Assembly: GCF_002812725.1 (NCBI RefSeq) | Contig: NZ_NMUN01000004.1 | Coordinates: forward strand, 310,001 to 374,000 | Direction: 5' to 3' | Source of the DNA: Microbacterium sp. BR1 | GTDB lineage: Bacteria > Actinomycetota > Actinomycetes > Actinomycetales > Microbacteriaceae | Length of the DNA stretch: 64,000 nucleotides | Shown here: positions 43,126-52,400 of the stretch, piece after piece | Layout: the number at the start of each line of letters is the position of its first letter | Position numbering within the stretch: position 1 is the first letter of the stretch | Program-made: the position numbers and the translations under genes | Notes under the pieces: generated by a model | The model's input: only the letters and a program-made list of their open reading frames with translations | Told to the model about the DNA's origin: nothing | Database searches by the model: none

Positions 43126-43956
43126 TCACCTCGCCCCCGCCAGAGTGGGCGCGTTCAGGCCGAGCAGCAGCACGAGGTCGTCATCGGTGAGCAGCGCACG
43201 CAGGGGCTCGCCGACAAGAAGGCGGAACAGCACGCCGCGGCCGACGGCGGTGTGGGCCTGATCGGGATCGGGGTTGCCGAGGATCGCACGGAGCAGCGCG
43301 TTCCAGCTCGTCGACGACAGATCGAGCACGGCCCGAGCGTGTGGGTCTCGCCGAAGCGATTCCGCTGCGCTCGCCCGCGACGGCGCGTCGCCGAGTCGAG
43401 TGCAGATGTGCTCGATGGCCGCGCGCGCCGTCTGCTCCGGCCAGTCGAGCAGCGCCAGCAGCTTGATCGCGTCCTCGACTGCACGGACGACGCCAGATAC
43501 CTCGTCGTCCGATTCGTTCTCGTCCTCACCCGCGGGCGCGACCTGCAACGCTTCGTGGTAGTCGGTGAGTGGGTTCTCCCGGTCGCTGAACCGCTCCGGG
43601 TCGTGGAAGCCGCTGTATTGCGGCCTGCGTGCCTGATGCGTCGAGCACAGCAGCCCGTTGCCCCGTTCCTCGGCGATCAGTGTGACCTGCACGGCCCGGG
43701 TGACGACGGCCCACGGATCTTCCGCGTTGCGCACGGCCGGGGTGCGCATCGCGTCGAACGCGGCGCTCGCCGCCTCCCACGGGTCGAGGCCGTGCTTTCG
43801 CGCGAGGCTCGCGTACCGACCCGCCGTGTACTCCATGAGCGCCGCGACATCCACGTCGCGCCGCCACGCGCCTTTCCCATCGTCGTGAAGACGCTCCAGG
43901 AGCGCGCGCAGTCCTTCCGGGGTGCGGAACGACGTGGGAGCGGCCTGGGCAGACAT
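43126..43956 (-). CDS. Unknown ICE protein, helical
   Basis: 276 residues from ATG 43956. It is helix-rich, with LEEVDVAALMEYTAGRY-type and DPWEAASAAFDAMR helices, PWAVVTRAVQVTLIAEERGNG, a Cys in LLCSTHQARR, and a C-terminal half with WNALLRAILGN. The N-terminal third faintly recalls sigma-factor region 2 helices, but no full match is claimed. Genes of this size sit between parB and a DUF2637 gene in similar elements. Function unknown. Confidence 0.6.
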   Translation of the reverse strand: MSAQAAPTSFRTPEGLRALLERLHDDGKGAWRRDVDVAALMEYTAGRYASLARKHGLDPWEAASAAFDAMRTPAVRNAEDPWAVVTRAVQVTLIAEERGNGLLCSTHQARRPQYSGFHDPERFSDRENPLTDYHEALQVAPAGEDENESDDEVSGVVRAVEDAIKLLALLDWPEQTARAAIEHICTRLGDAPSRASAAESLRRDPHARAVLDLSSTSWNALLRAILGNPDPDQAHTAVGRGVLFRLLVGEPLRALLTDDDLVLLLGLNAPTLAGAR

Positions 43957-43963
43957 GGCGCGC

Positions 43964-44404
43964 TCACAGGCGGCGGAGCGGGTCGCGGCTGACAGAGGAC
44001 TGGTGCGCGGGCGACTGCCCGAACGCGGAGAGCGGCGCGATGCCCTGGGCACGCCCCCTGATGCCGGGCCGGGTCACCGGAGTTGCCTGCGGCGAGGTCT
44101 GCCGACGTTCCTCGACGCGGCGCGCCAGTTCGGTGCGCAGGTCGATGCCGCGCCCGATCATGCGGGCCGAGGCGGATGGGAGCAGCTCGGTCGGGCGCAC
44201 CCACACGACCTGGCTGCGGTCGTGCTCTGCGCTCAGCCGCTCCAGGAGTGGGTGGCCGCCGCGCCACCTCTGCGCGGCGAGCCACGGGTCCGTGTGGCGC
44301 GCCAGCTCCGAGATCTCAGCAGCCTCGCTCGGAGTCGGCTTCAGCGTGTGGAGGACATCGGCAAGCCGACGGGCGTGCTCGTCCTCCGGCAACTCATCGT
44401 TCAC
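43964..44404 (-). CDS. Unknown small ICE protein
   Basis: 146 residues, acidic at the start (MNDELPEDEHARRLADVL) and basic toward the end (LRTELARRVEERRQ), without membrane segments or cysteines. The last 40 residues are low complexity. It overlaps the DUF2637 gene by ATGA and ends 7 bases before the next gene, so it belongs to the 45974-to-41446 operon. No family recognised. Confidence 0.6.
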   Translation of the reverse strand: MNDELPEDEHARRLADVLHTLKPTPSEAAEISELARHTDPWLAAQRWRGGHPLLERLSAEHDRSQVVWVRPTELLPSASARMIGRGIDLRTELARRVEERRQTSPQATPVTRPGIRGRAQGIAPLSAFGQSPAHQSSVSRDPLRRL

Positions 44405-45042
44405 AGCGCGCCTCCTTCCGATGCCGCGGAGAGCGCGGGCGTCGCCAGCCAGCGGCCGACCGTGGACGGATGCACCCCGGTCGCGCGAGCGATGGCCTTG
44501 TTCGTCATGCCGTCCTCCTTCAGTCGCAGGGCGAGTTCTCTGGGAGCAAGGTGCGCAGGCGGTTCCGGCGACTGGTACTCGACCGCGTTCGACACCAACA
44601 CGGCAGGCTGCGCCGACGGCTCCGCACGGAACCGTCGGGTGAGCACGACGGTCAAGTGCGTGATCGCCAGCAGCACGAGCGGCGGTACTGCGGCGACCGA
44701 TCCTGCGAGTGCCGAAGGAACGTCGGCGTCAGCGGCGACGACCGCGTGGATCGCGTTGGCTGCGACCGAGACCGCGGCACCGGCCATGAGCAGCAGCCAC
44801 GGATACCAGGCGGCACGCTGGCCCGCGAGCGCGACGACGGACACCGTGGCGACGACGATGATGCCGTCCACGATGAGCGGCCATGCCCACGCCTGGCTCT
44901 CATCGACGCCGGAGCGTCGCGCGAGGTCGGCGAGTGCCGTGAACGACAGCCAGAAGGCGGCTGCGGCGATGAATACGGTCCCAGCTACCGCCGTCCACAC
45001 GGCGATCCGCCCGCGCGGCTGTTGCGTGCTGCCGGGGATCAC
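44401..45042 (-). CDS. DUF2637-like membrane protein with C-terminal HTH
   Basis: 213 residues from GTG 45042, which overlaps the Prim-Pol stop (GTGA). Four membrane helices (about 12-34, 49-68, 73-95, 103-125) match DUF2637/SpdA-like spread proteins of Streptomyces plasmids. The C-terminus carries a HTH: LALRLKEDGMTNKAIARATGVHPSTVGRWLA. DUF2637 proteins are tied to plasmid spread or to replication regulation. A longer frame upstream overlaps Prim-Pol coding and is rejected. Confidence 0.75.
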   Translation of the reverse strand: MIPGSTQQPRGRIAVWTAVAGTVFIAAAAFWLSFTALADLARRSGVDESQAWAWPLIVDGIIVVATVSVVALAGQRAAWYPWLLLMAGAAVSVAANAIHAVVAADADVPSALAGSVAAVPPLVLLAITHLTVVLTRRFRAEPSAQPAVLVSNAVEYQSPEPPAHLAPRELALRLKEDGMTNKAIARATGVHPSTVGRWLATPALSAASEGGAL

Positions 45043-45974
45043 GAGAGCACCTGACCCGATGAAGGCTGAGCTGCATGGCTGGGCATGGAACTGGCCGTGG
45101 GCGCGGACGGTGCGCCCCTCGCTACGCGGTGCGCCGAGCGGATCGTCGTCTCGATCTCCGGCGCGGGCAAACCTGCGCGCTCGGCAGCCGGCCCCAGCGC
45201 GGCACGCACGCGGTCTGGCGGGATGCCCGCCTCGATGAGTCGACACGAGGCCCAGAACAGGCCGCGGTTGCGCTCGCCCTCGCCGCGCATCCCGACCCAG
45301 CGGGCGATCCGCTCCACGTCAACTCCGTCCGTTCGCTCGACCGGGATGACGGGCATCGGGCGCGCCGGTCGCGGATCGAGGAACTGCCGCAGCGCGCGGG
45401 CATCGACGGGAACCGCGTCGCCTCGCCCGGAGCCGATGAGGGCATACGCACTCGGCCCCGCATCGGCGGCGATGATCGAGGGCGGCACGATGACGTAGCC
45501 GCCCGATCCCCGGAAGTCGATACCAGCACGCGCCACCTGCCAGGACGGCTGCACCAGCTCGGGATCGGCCGGGTAGTAGGCATGGACTCCGCCCGAGGGC
45601 GTGCGGATGAACGCGGCCCAGCGATCCGTCAGCCCCTCGCGTCGGGCCAGCTCGAACGCGGCGAAGCCGCGGATCGCCCCGTGCACGTCGACATCCACGA
45701 CCTCCAGCCCGGAGATCTGACCCGTCGGCATCCCGATGTTGGCGCGCGGCCACCGCGCCCACCAGCGAGCGACCTGGCGCGGTTCGGCGCTCGCCTCGTG
45801 GAATCCCCGCTTGGTCAGCGGGCGCTTGCCTCCTGTGACGCAGGGAAAGACGGGGATGCCTGCCTCGGCGTAGCGATACGCTGCGGCGCTCGGCGACAGC
45901 CCGGTGAGCGAGGCGAGCAGTGCGGCGGCATCCAGCGGCTGGCGCTTTCCGCGCGAGGCTTCCGGCATCGTCAT
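45039..45974 (-). CDS. Bifunctional DNA primase/polymerase (Prim-Pol) N-domain protein
   Basis: 311 residues. The archaeo-eukaryotic primase-like fold shows AYRYAEAGIPVFPCVTGGKRPLTKRGF, then the metal pair Asp94-x-Asp96 in EVVDVDVHG, and TPSGGVHAYYP and RGSGGYVIVPPS. A C-terminal helical part has ARWVGMRGEGERNRGLFWAS. It likely primes or initiates replication of the excised ICE. GAGGAGGT precedes ATG 45974. Its upstream region contains copy D of the 19-bp motif and then the four palindromes shared with the XRE gene. Confidence 0.84.
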   Translation of the reverse strand: MTMPEASRGKRQPLDAAALLASLTGLSPSAAAYRYAEAGIPVFPCVTGGKRPLTKRGFHEASAEPRQVARWWARWPRANIGMPTGQISGLEVVDVDVHGAIRGFAAFELARREGLTDRWAAFIRTPSGGVHAYYPADPELVQPSWQVARAGIDFRGSGGYVIVPPSIIAADAGPSAYALIGSGRGDAVPVDARALRQFLDPRPARPMPVIPVERTDGVDVERIARWVGMRGEGERNRGLFWASCRLIEAGIPPDRVRAALGPAAERAGLPAPEIETTIRSAHRVARGAPSAPTASSMPSHAAQPSSGQVLS

Positions 45975-46022
45975 CTCGGCACCTCCTCTTGCCTGGTCGT
46001 GAACCGTGGGGCTCTTGTCGAT

Positions 46023-46041
46023 CAGGTGCGTCGGGGTTCCC
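46023..46041 (-). promoter_or_regulatory. 19-bp ICE motif, copy D (upstream of Prim-Pol operon)
   Basis: Plus-strand CAGGTGCGTCGGGGTTCCC, 49 bases before the Prim-Pol ATG. It is the most divergent copy but keeps CAGGTGCG and the CCC end at the same spacing. Confidence 0.45.
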
Positions 46042-46138
46042 AAGAGACGGTCGCCGTCCGGTGGGCAACGCAGTCAGGCTGCGGGGTCGCGCTGTGCTCA
46101 TGGAATCGGCGTCTCCTCCCGCTCACCGGGAAGCCGCG

Positions 46139-46243
46139 TTGAGCATGCTCAAAACTCTCCCGAGATTCCGTTCTAACACCGCACGTTGAGCATGCGCAAC
46201 GGTTGATTTGTGCATGCTCAACGGGTAGATTGAGCATGCACAA
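46139..46243. promoter_or_regulatory. Four 14-bp palindromic operators between Prim-Pol and XRE genes
   Basis: TTGAGCATGCTCAA (46139-46152, perfect) and three one-mismatch versions: 46186-46199, 46208-46221 and 46230-46243. Starts are 47, 22 and 22 bases apart, so three lie about two helical turns apart on one DNA face. They sit in the divergent control region 66-157 bases upstream of the XRE ATG. They are probable binding sites of that regulator, controlling both directions. The rest of the 334-base gap holds copy D of the 19-bp motif but no gene. Confidence 0.75.
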
Positions 46244-46308
46244 CTACCCTTGGGCCTGAGCTACGTCGATGCCTTGGCCCTCCCGAAGGGAAAGGGGGGT
46301 CAGCGACG

Positions 46309-46740
46309 ATGACTGAAGACGAAAGTCAGGCTGCGGCTGACGACCTCGCCAAACGCCTGCGACTTCTGATGGATGTCGCTGTCGCCGAGTCCGGCTCCGA
46401 ACCGACCTACTCGCAGATCGCGGAGTATCTGAGACAACGTGGCATCAGCCTGTCTCGATCACGATGGACGTACATGGTCAACGGCCACCGATACGTCCAA
46501 GACACCGCAATCTTCGAGGGACTCGCGGACTTCTTCGACGTTGATGCTGCCTTTCTTGCGGGGGAGAGCGGCGTGGCAACCCCGGAGAAGGTCTCCGCCC
46601 AGCTCGACCTCGTGCGTTCGATGCGTGCAGCGAAGGTGAAGTCCTACGCTGCACGCACACTCGGCGATATCTCGCCGAAGGCGCTCCAAGCCATCAGCAA
46701 GTTCCTGGACGAGGAAATGATGCGAACACCCGAGCACTGA
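46309..46740 (+). CDS. XRE-family regulator (ImmR/EspR-like)
   Basis: 143 residues. A helix-turn-helix runs over about 28-60: EPTYSQIAEYLRQRGISLSRSRWTYMVNGHRY, then FEGLADFFDVDAAFL, the EspR-like arrangement. A C-terminal helical domain (75-143) probably dimerises. AAAGGGGGG precedes ATG 46309. The adjacent ImmA-type protease gene and the four operators upstream suggest a repressor holding the element quiescent, as ImmR does in ICEBs1. This is by analogy. Confidence 0.8.
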   Translation: MTEDESQAAADDLAKRLRLLMDVAVAESGSEPTYSQIAEYLRQRGISLSRSRWTYMVNGHRYVQDTAIFEGLADFFDVDAAFLAGESGVATPEKVSAQLDLVRSMRAAKVKSYAARTLGDISPKALQAISKFLDEEMMRTPEH

Positions 46741-46798
46741 CGGGTGTCGCGCACCACGGAGCCGAGGCCAGTAGTTGCTCGGCCGAGAGGGGGTAAAC

Positions 46799-47263
46799 GT
46801 GAATACCGAAGAGACCGTAACGGCCGCCGTCTCCGATCTGCGGCTCGGCAACAGATTCACGCTTGCGCACCTTCTCCAGGCCATACAGGAACGGCGCCAT
46901 CGTAGGCTCCGCGTCGTCGAACTCGCCGACCTCGACACCCGCGACGGCATCTGTGCGCTCTGGCTGGTCACCGACACCGAGGACTTCGTGCTCCACGCAC
47001 GCAGCGACTCTGCACTGCACCGCCAGCAGTTCGTCCTTCACGAGTTGGCCCACATGATCCTCGGTCACACGGAGGGCGACGATTGCACAGCCGGGGACGT
47101 CTTGCTGCCCAACATCCCTCCTCACACGCGCGGACGCATGCTCAAGCGACAGGACATTGACAGTGAGACGGAGATCGCCGCCGAGTCGCTCGCAGATCGG
47201 CTGGCCGCGGGCATCCGAGGATCGGTGTTCGCCGAGTCCCGCTATTCGGAGATTTTCGGGTGA
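46799..47263 (+). CDS. ImmA/IrrE-type metallopeptidase (probable anti-repressor)
   Basis: 154 residues from GTG 46799 with GAGAGGGGG upstream. The zinc site HELAH (81-85) follows QQFVL, and a later Glu in EIAAESLADRLAAG is the third ligand. ImmA cleaves the ImmR repressor in ICEBs1 upon DNA damage or quorum signals, and this protein is in the right place to do so with the XRE protein. An ATG at 46775 is in frame but has no RBS. Its stop overlaps the next GTG. Confidence 0.82.
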   Translation: MNTEETVTAAVSDLRLGNRFTLAHLLQAIQERRHRRLRVVELADLDTRDGICALWLVTDTEDFVLHARSDSALHRQQFVLHELAHMILGHTEGDDCTAGDVLLPNIPPHTRGRMLKRQDIDSETEIAAESLADRLAAGIRGSVFAESRYSEIFG

Positions 47264-48279
47264 TCCAGGCGCTCGTCGCGACGCTCATGTGGGCGCTCGT
47301 GGCGAGCCTGCTCATCTTCCGCCGCAAACGGGCGGATCGAAGCATCACCTACGCTTCCTTCACGATCGCGGTCGCGATGACCCTGAACGTCGACGCCATC
47401 TACCTCGCCACCGATCCGCTTCTTGGCGGGACGAATGTCACTACCCTCGTTTCGGATGGGCTGCTGATGACCGGGATCTTCTTTCTCGGTCGAGGCGTCA
47501 TGAAGGCCGACGAGTACCGCCCCAGGCTCGTGCGGGTCGCCGTGGGCATCCCCGTGCTTCTCACCTCGCTTCTTGCGATCACCACGACGTTCGTGTTCAT
47601 CGACCGAGGCACAACCACGACTCGGTTCATGATCGACCTCGGCGCGCAACCCGCAGCGGCGGCCTACTCGATCATCAACTTCAGCTACTTCTTCCTCGTA
47701 ATCACGACGATGATGATCCTCGCCGCGCGGCAATATCTGCGCAGCTCCGGCATCCAGCGTCTCCCCGCGGCTCTGCTGAGCCTGGGATCGGCGTTCGGCG
47801 GCGCACTGTGCCTGGCCGTGCTCATCATGGACGTCGCACACGTCACAGGACATCTCGATCTCATGCGCGCCGTCCAACCCGCCTACGAACCGCTCTCTCT
47901 ACTCGCGTTCCTTTTCCTATGCGCGGGCTTCGCCGCGCAGCCTGCCGTCCGCCGCGCACAGCACGACATGCGCCGCAAGCGCACCGTCGGCCTCACGACA
48001 CAGTTGGAGCCTCTCTGGAAGCGGGCGTCGCTCGTGCGGCCTGGGCTGAGCCAAGCAGACCCGCTCGCTGCGAGGGCGGATGACTTGGAGAGCCGTCTAC
48101 ACCGAGAGATCGTTGAGATCCGCGACGCGATGATCGACCCGCGCGTCACCTTCGACATCAGCGCAGCCGAGCGCGCCCTACTGAATCGCGCCGAGAGCCA
48201 CCTCCTCGGACTCGACACCAGAGCGACACGGACCACCGCTTCACCAGGAAGCCGGGTCGACCAGGGGGGCAGTTCGTGA
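47260..48279 (+). CDS. MAB_1171c-family putative membrane transporter
   Basis: 339 residues from GTG 47260, overlapping ImmA. Seven hydrophobic segments span 2-230 (for example TLMWALVASLLIF, LLMTGIFFLGRGV, SIINFSYFFLVITTMMILA). The cytoplasmic C-terminus (about 240-339) has ADDLESRLHREIVEIRDAM and is DUF6545-like. The family usually follows an XRE and an ImmA-like toxin/peptidase gene in actinobacteria. Transport is only presumed. It overlaps the hydrolase gene. Confidence 0.75.
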   Translation: MIQALVATLMWALVASLLIFRRKRADRSITYASFTIAVAMTLNVDAIYLATDPLLGGTNVTTLVSDGLLMTGIFFLGRGVMKADEYRPRLVRVAVGIPVLLTSLLAITTTFVFIDRGTTTTRFMIDLGAQPAAAAYSIINFSYFFLVITTMMILAARQYLRSSGIQRLPAALLSLGSAFGGALCLAVLIMDVAHVTGHLDLMRAVQPAYEPLSLLAFLFLCAGFAAQPAVRRAQHDMRRKRTVGLTTQLEPLWKRASLVRPGLSQADPLAARADDLESRLHREIVEIRDAMIDPRVTFDISAAERALLNRAESHLLGLDTRATRTTASPGSRVDQGGSS

Positions 48280-49415
48280 TGCGACGGGTCGCGCTAGGTG
48301 CCGGACTCGTTGCGGCAGGCGCGTTGGGTGTCGGATGGGCGATCGCGCGGCGGCTGACAGCTCCCAGCACGCGAAGATACGATCTGATCGTCCGCGATGT
48401 GGAATACGACGGCGACGCCTGTCTCATTGTGCTCGACCGAACTCGCCAGACCGCAGCCGAAGGCGCTTACAACCTCTGGTTCGAGAACGGAGGCTGGGCG
48501 CAACTCTCCGAAGACGTGCTCGACCGTGGACCGACTCTGATCGCACGACGGGTGACGAGCACGGCATCGGGGCTCACTCTCAGGGCTGGCGATCACGTCT
48601 CCTGGAGCGGCATCTACTACGCGACCCCGCACGACGCCAGCCTTCATGCACACGACATCACCATCGACACCCCCGCGGGGCCCGCCCCAGCCTGGCGCAT
48701 CGACGGCGACGGTGCCAGGTCGACGTGGGCGATCCACCTACATGGCCTCGGCAGCGTCCGAGCCGGAACGCTTCGCGGCGTGCTCGCCGCGACCGAGCGC
48801 GGCTACACCTCGCTCGTCATCAGCTACCGAGCCGACGGCGAAGGCTCGGGAGTCGGCAACGGTCGCGCAACACTCGGCTTCACCGAGGCCGACGACGCCG
48901 CGGCCGCCATTGAGTACGCGATGCGGCACGGAGCTCGACAGGTCGTGCTGTTCGGATGGTCGATGGGCGCGGCCATCGCGCTCCAGCTCGCTCACCACCC
49001 GTCATATCGACGCAGCATCGCCGGTCTCGTGCTCGACTCGCCCGTGCTCGACTGGACCGAGGTCATCAAGGCGAACTGCACCCGCAGCGGACTCCCCGCA
49101 GCCGCAGGCAGCCTCGCGATCCCGTGGCTGACGCTCCGCCCGCTGGCCCGGATGGTCGGCCTGCCCGAGCGCATCCCGATCCGATCCTTCGACTGGACGG
49201 TTCGTGCCGAGGAACTCACCGCGCCCACGCTCATCCTTCACGGCACCCACGACGACTCCGTACCGATACGGCTCTCACAAGCACTCCGAGATGCTCGGCC
49301 TGGCCTTGTTTCGCTGGAGACCTTCGAGGCCGGACATACGCTCTCGTGGAACTCTGACCCCGACCGATGGCAGAGCGCGGTGATCGCCTGGCTCGCCGCA
49401 CACGTCCCGTCCTGA
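48276..49415 (+). CDS. Alpha/beta hydrolase, membrane-anchored
   Basis: 379 residues. An N-terminal helix (LGAGLVAAGALGVGWAIA) could anchor it. A beta-rich insert (about 30-145) precedes the hydrolase core. The nucleophile elbow is LFGWSMGAAIALQ, an Asp in HGTHDDSVPI and a His in EAGHTLSW complete the triad. It is peptidase or lipase-like in look. GTG 48276 and ATG 48279 are adjacent start options. It is the fourth gene of the XRE-ImmA-MAB_1171c cassette, each overlapping the last. Substrate unknown. Confidence 0.8.
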   Translation: MMRRVALGAGLVAAGALGVGWAIARRLTAPSTRRYDLIVRDVEYDGDACLIVLDRTRQTAAEGAYNLWFENGGWAQLSEDVLDRGPTLIARRVTSTASGLTLRAGDHVSWSGIYYATPHDASLHAHDITIDTPAGPAPAWRIDGDGARSTWAIHLHGLGSVRAGTLRGVLAATERGYTSLVISYRADGEGSGVGNGRATLGFTEADDAAAAIEYAMRHGARQVVLFGWSMGAAIALQLAHHPSYRRSIAGLVLDSPVLDWTEVIKANCTRSGLPAAAGSLAIPWLTLRPLARMVGLPERIPIRSFDWTVRAEELTAPTLILHGTHDDSVPIRLSQALRDARPGLVSLETFEAGHTLSWNSDPDRWQSAVIAWLAAHVPS

Positions 49416-49469
49416 ACGTCGGTACTCGTCGGTAGTCTCGAAGTCGGGCTTCGAATCGGAAGGGTCGCC

Positions 49470-52400
49470 GTGCGGCTAGAGGACATCGCCGCGACTGCGC
49501 GGCTGGCAGGCATACTGCCGGGGCGTGCCGTGACGGTGCTAGCGGCACAGATGCATGGCGCGAATGCGGTCGAGGTCACCTATCAGGACGACAACGGCGC
49601 GCTCGGGCAGGTGGTGTTGTTCCGTGACGACGAAGCGAAGATCGCGCCGCATCTGGAGTCGGGCCGTCCGTTCGATGCCGATCCGCGCAACTTCCGGCTG
49701 GCCGCGGAGGCGCAACGCATCATGCTCGCGGGGCTGCACGATCCCATGCTGGCTGTTGCGACGAGCGACGTGCAGCCGCTGCCGCATCAGATCCGTGCCG
49801 TGTACGGGGAGCTGCTCCCGCGCACGCCGTTGCGGTTCCTGCTCGCTGACGATCCCGGCGCGGGCAAGACGATCATGGCCGGGCTCTACATCAAGGAGCT
49901 GATCCTCCGGGATGACGTGCGCACCTGTCTGGTAGTAGCCCCTGGCGGGCTGGTGGAGCAGTGGCAGGACGAGCTGGCGCTGAAGTTCGGCCTGGAGTTC
50001 GAGATCCTCGCCCCCGGCGCGGAGGACACCGCGCCAGGCAAGAGTGTCTTCGATCAGAAGCGGCTGCTCATCGCGCGGATGGATCAGCTCGCCCGCAACG
50101 AGGTGCTGCTGGAGCAGATCGAGCAGGCTGAGTTCGATTTGGTGGTCGTGGACGAGGCGCACCGGATGAGCGCGTCGTGGTTCAGCGGGGAGATGAAGGC
50201 GTCGAAGCGGTTCCAGCTCGGCGAGCTGCTGAGCGAGCGAGCCCGGCACTTCCTGCTGATGACCGCGACGCCGCACAACGGCAAGGAGGAGGACTTCCAG
50301 ACCTTCCTCTCACTACTCGACCGCGACCGCTTTGTCGGTCCCGGCGACCGCCACGCGAGGACGGGCACGGCCGACGGGCTGATGCGGCGCATGGTGAAGG
50401 AGAAGCTCGTCACCTTCGAGGGGCGTCCGCTCTTCCCCGAACGGATCGCGGAGACCGCCTCATACCGGCTTTCGCCGGATGAGCAATTCCTCTATGAGGA
50501 GGTCACGGAGTACGTCCGCAACGGGATGAACCTCGCCGACCGGCTGGAAGGCAAGCGGAAGAACACGGTCGGGTTCGCGCTCACGGTCTTGCAGCGTCGT
50601 CTCGCATCGAGCCCGGAAGCGATCTTCCAGTCGCTTCGCCGCCGCACCGACCGGCTGGAGCGCACCCGCGCCGACCTGCTTGACGGCATCCTCGACGCCC
50701 CGCCGCGCGACGCTCCCGCGTCCTTGGTCGGCGATGATCCCGACAGCAGCTACTTCGACACCGACGAACTCGAGGCGGCCGAGCTGGAGGAGGCCGAGGA
50801 GGAACTGGTCGACGCGGCGACCGCGGCGCGCACCGCGGCCGAGCTGGAGACCGAGATCGTCGACCTGCGTCGGCTGACCGAGCACGCGCGCAGGCTGCTG
50901 GACTCGCAGCAGGACGTGAAGTGGCGCGAGTTGCGCGGCGTGATCGAGGGTCAGGTGCTCACGACGGCAGACGGCAAGCCGCGCAAGCTGATCGTCTTCA
51001 CTGAGCACCGCGACACCCTGAACTACTTGGAGCGGCGCATCACGCAGCTCTTGGGTAGGCGCGAGGCCGTGGTCACCATCCACGGCGCGGTGCCCCGATA
51101 TGAACGCCGTCGTGTCACCGCCGAGTTCACCTCGAACCCCGAGGTGCAGATCCTCATTGCCACCGACGCCGCAGGGGAGGGCCTGAATCTTCAGGCCGCG
51201 CACCTTATGGTCAACTACGACTTGCCGTGGAATCCGAACCGTATCGAGCAGCGGTTCGGTCGTATCCACCGTATCGGCCAGACCGAGGTGTGCCGACTGT
51301 GGAACCTCGTCGCCGAGGACACCCGCGAGGGCGAGGTGTTCATCCGCCTACTCGACAAGATCGAGGAGCAGCGCGCCGCCTACGACGGCGAGATCTTCAA
51401 CGTGCTCGGCACCTCGCTCGGTGACCTCTCGCTGACCCGCGTGCTGCGCGACGCGATCCGCTACGGCGAGCAGCCCGAGGTGAGGGCGAAGATGTGGGAG
51501 GTCATCGACGAGGGCGTCTCCGCCGGGCTGAAGGAGCTGCTCGACGACGAAGCCCTCGCCAGCGAGGCACTCGCACCCACCGACCTGGAGGCGCTGCGTC
51601 GCCAGATGGAGGACGCAAAGGCCAAGCGCCTCCAACCGCACTTCATCCGCGACGCCTTCCTCGAGGCCTTCGACCGTGCAGGCGGACGCATCGCCCGGCG
51701 CGAGAAGGGCCGCTTCGAGATCACCCACGTCCCCGCCAACATCCGCGAACGCGCCGGGCGCGCACCTGTTGCCCGTCGCTACGAGCGCATCACCTTCGAT
51801 GCCGCCACCATCGACGTACAGGGCACGCCCCGCGCAGAACTGCTCGCACCGGGCCACGCGCTGCACGACGCCGCGCTCCAGCTCGTGATCGACCAGCACG
51901 GGCCAGTGCTAGACCGCGGCACCGTGCTCACCTCCGACGCGGTGACCGAGCCGACCCTGCTCGTCGGCGTGCTCAACGAGGTCCGCGACTCCACCGGGCA
52001 GACCGTCAGCAAGCGATTTGGGTACTCCGTCGTCGGCGCCGACGGCATAGTGCGCGAGGCCGGCCACGCCCCGTACCTCGACTACGCGCCCGCCGACGAG
52101 CCGCAGCGTGCCGCGGGCACGAGCCTGCCGTGGCTCACCCAGCGGGAGAAGGATGCCGTCTCCTGGGTGATCGCCGAACAGCTCCCCGTGTTCGCCGCCG
52201 ACGTGACGACCCGCCGCACACACGAGTACGAGCGCGTCCGCGAACGCGTCGCCACCCGGCTGACCCGCGAGATCAACCGCCTCTACACCGAGGCGCTGAA
52301 GACCGACGCCGATGCCGCAGCAGGGAAGAAGGTGCGCTACTCCGCCGAGACCCTGCGCCGCCGTGCCGAGGAGCTGGAGCAGCGCCGCGAGACCCGGCTC

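Noticed and set aside
46139..46243. CRISPR array or iterons of a replication origin
   Set aside because: Only four short palindromic units with 8-33 base spacers and no cas genes; palindromic form and divergent promoters fit operators better than iterons, though a replication role beside Prim-Pol is not excluded.
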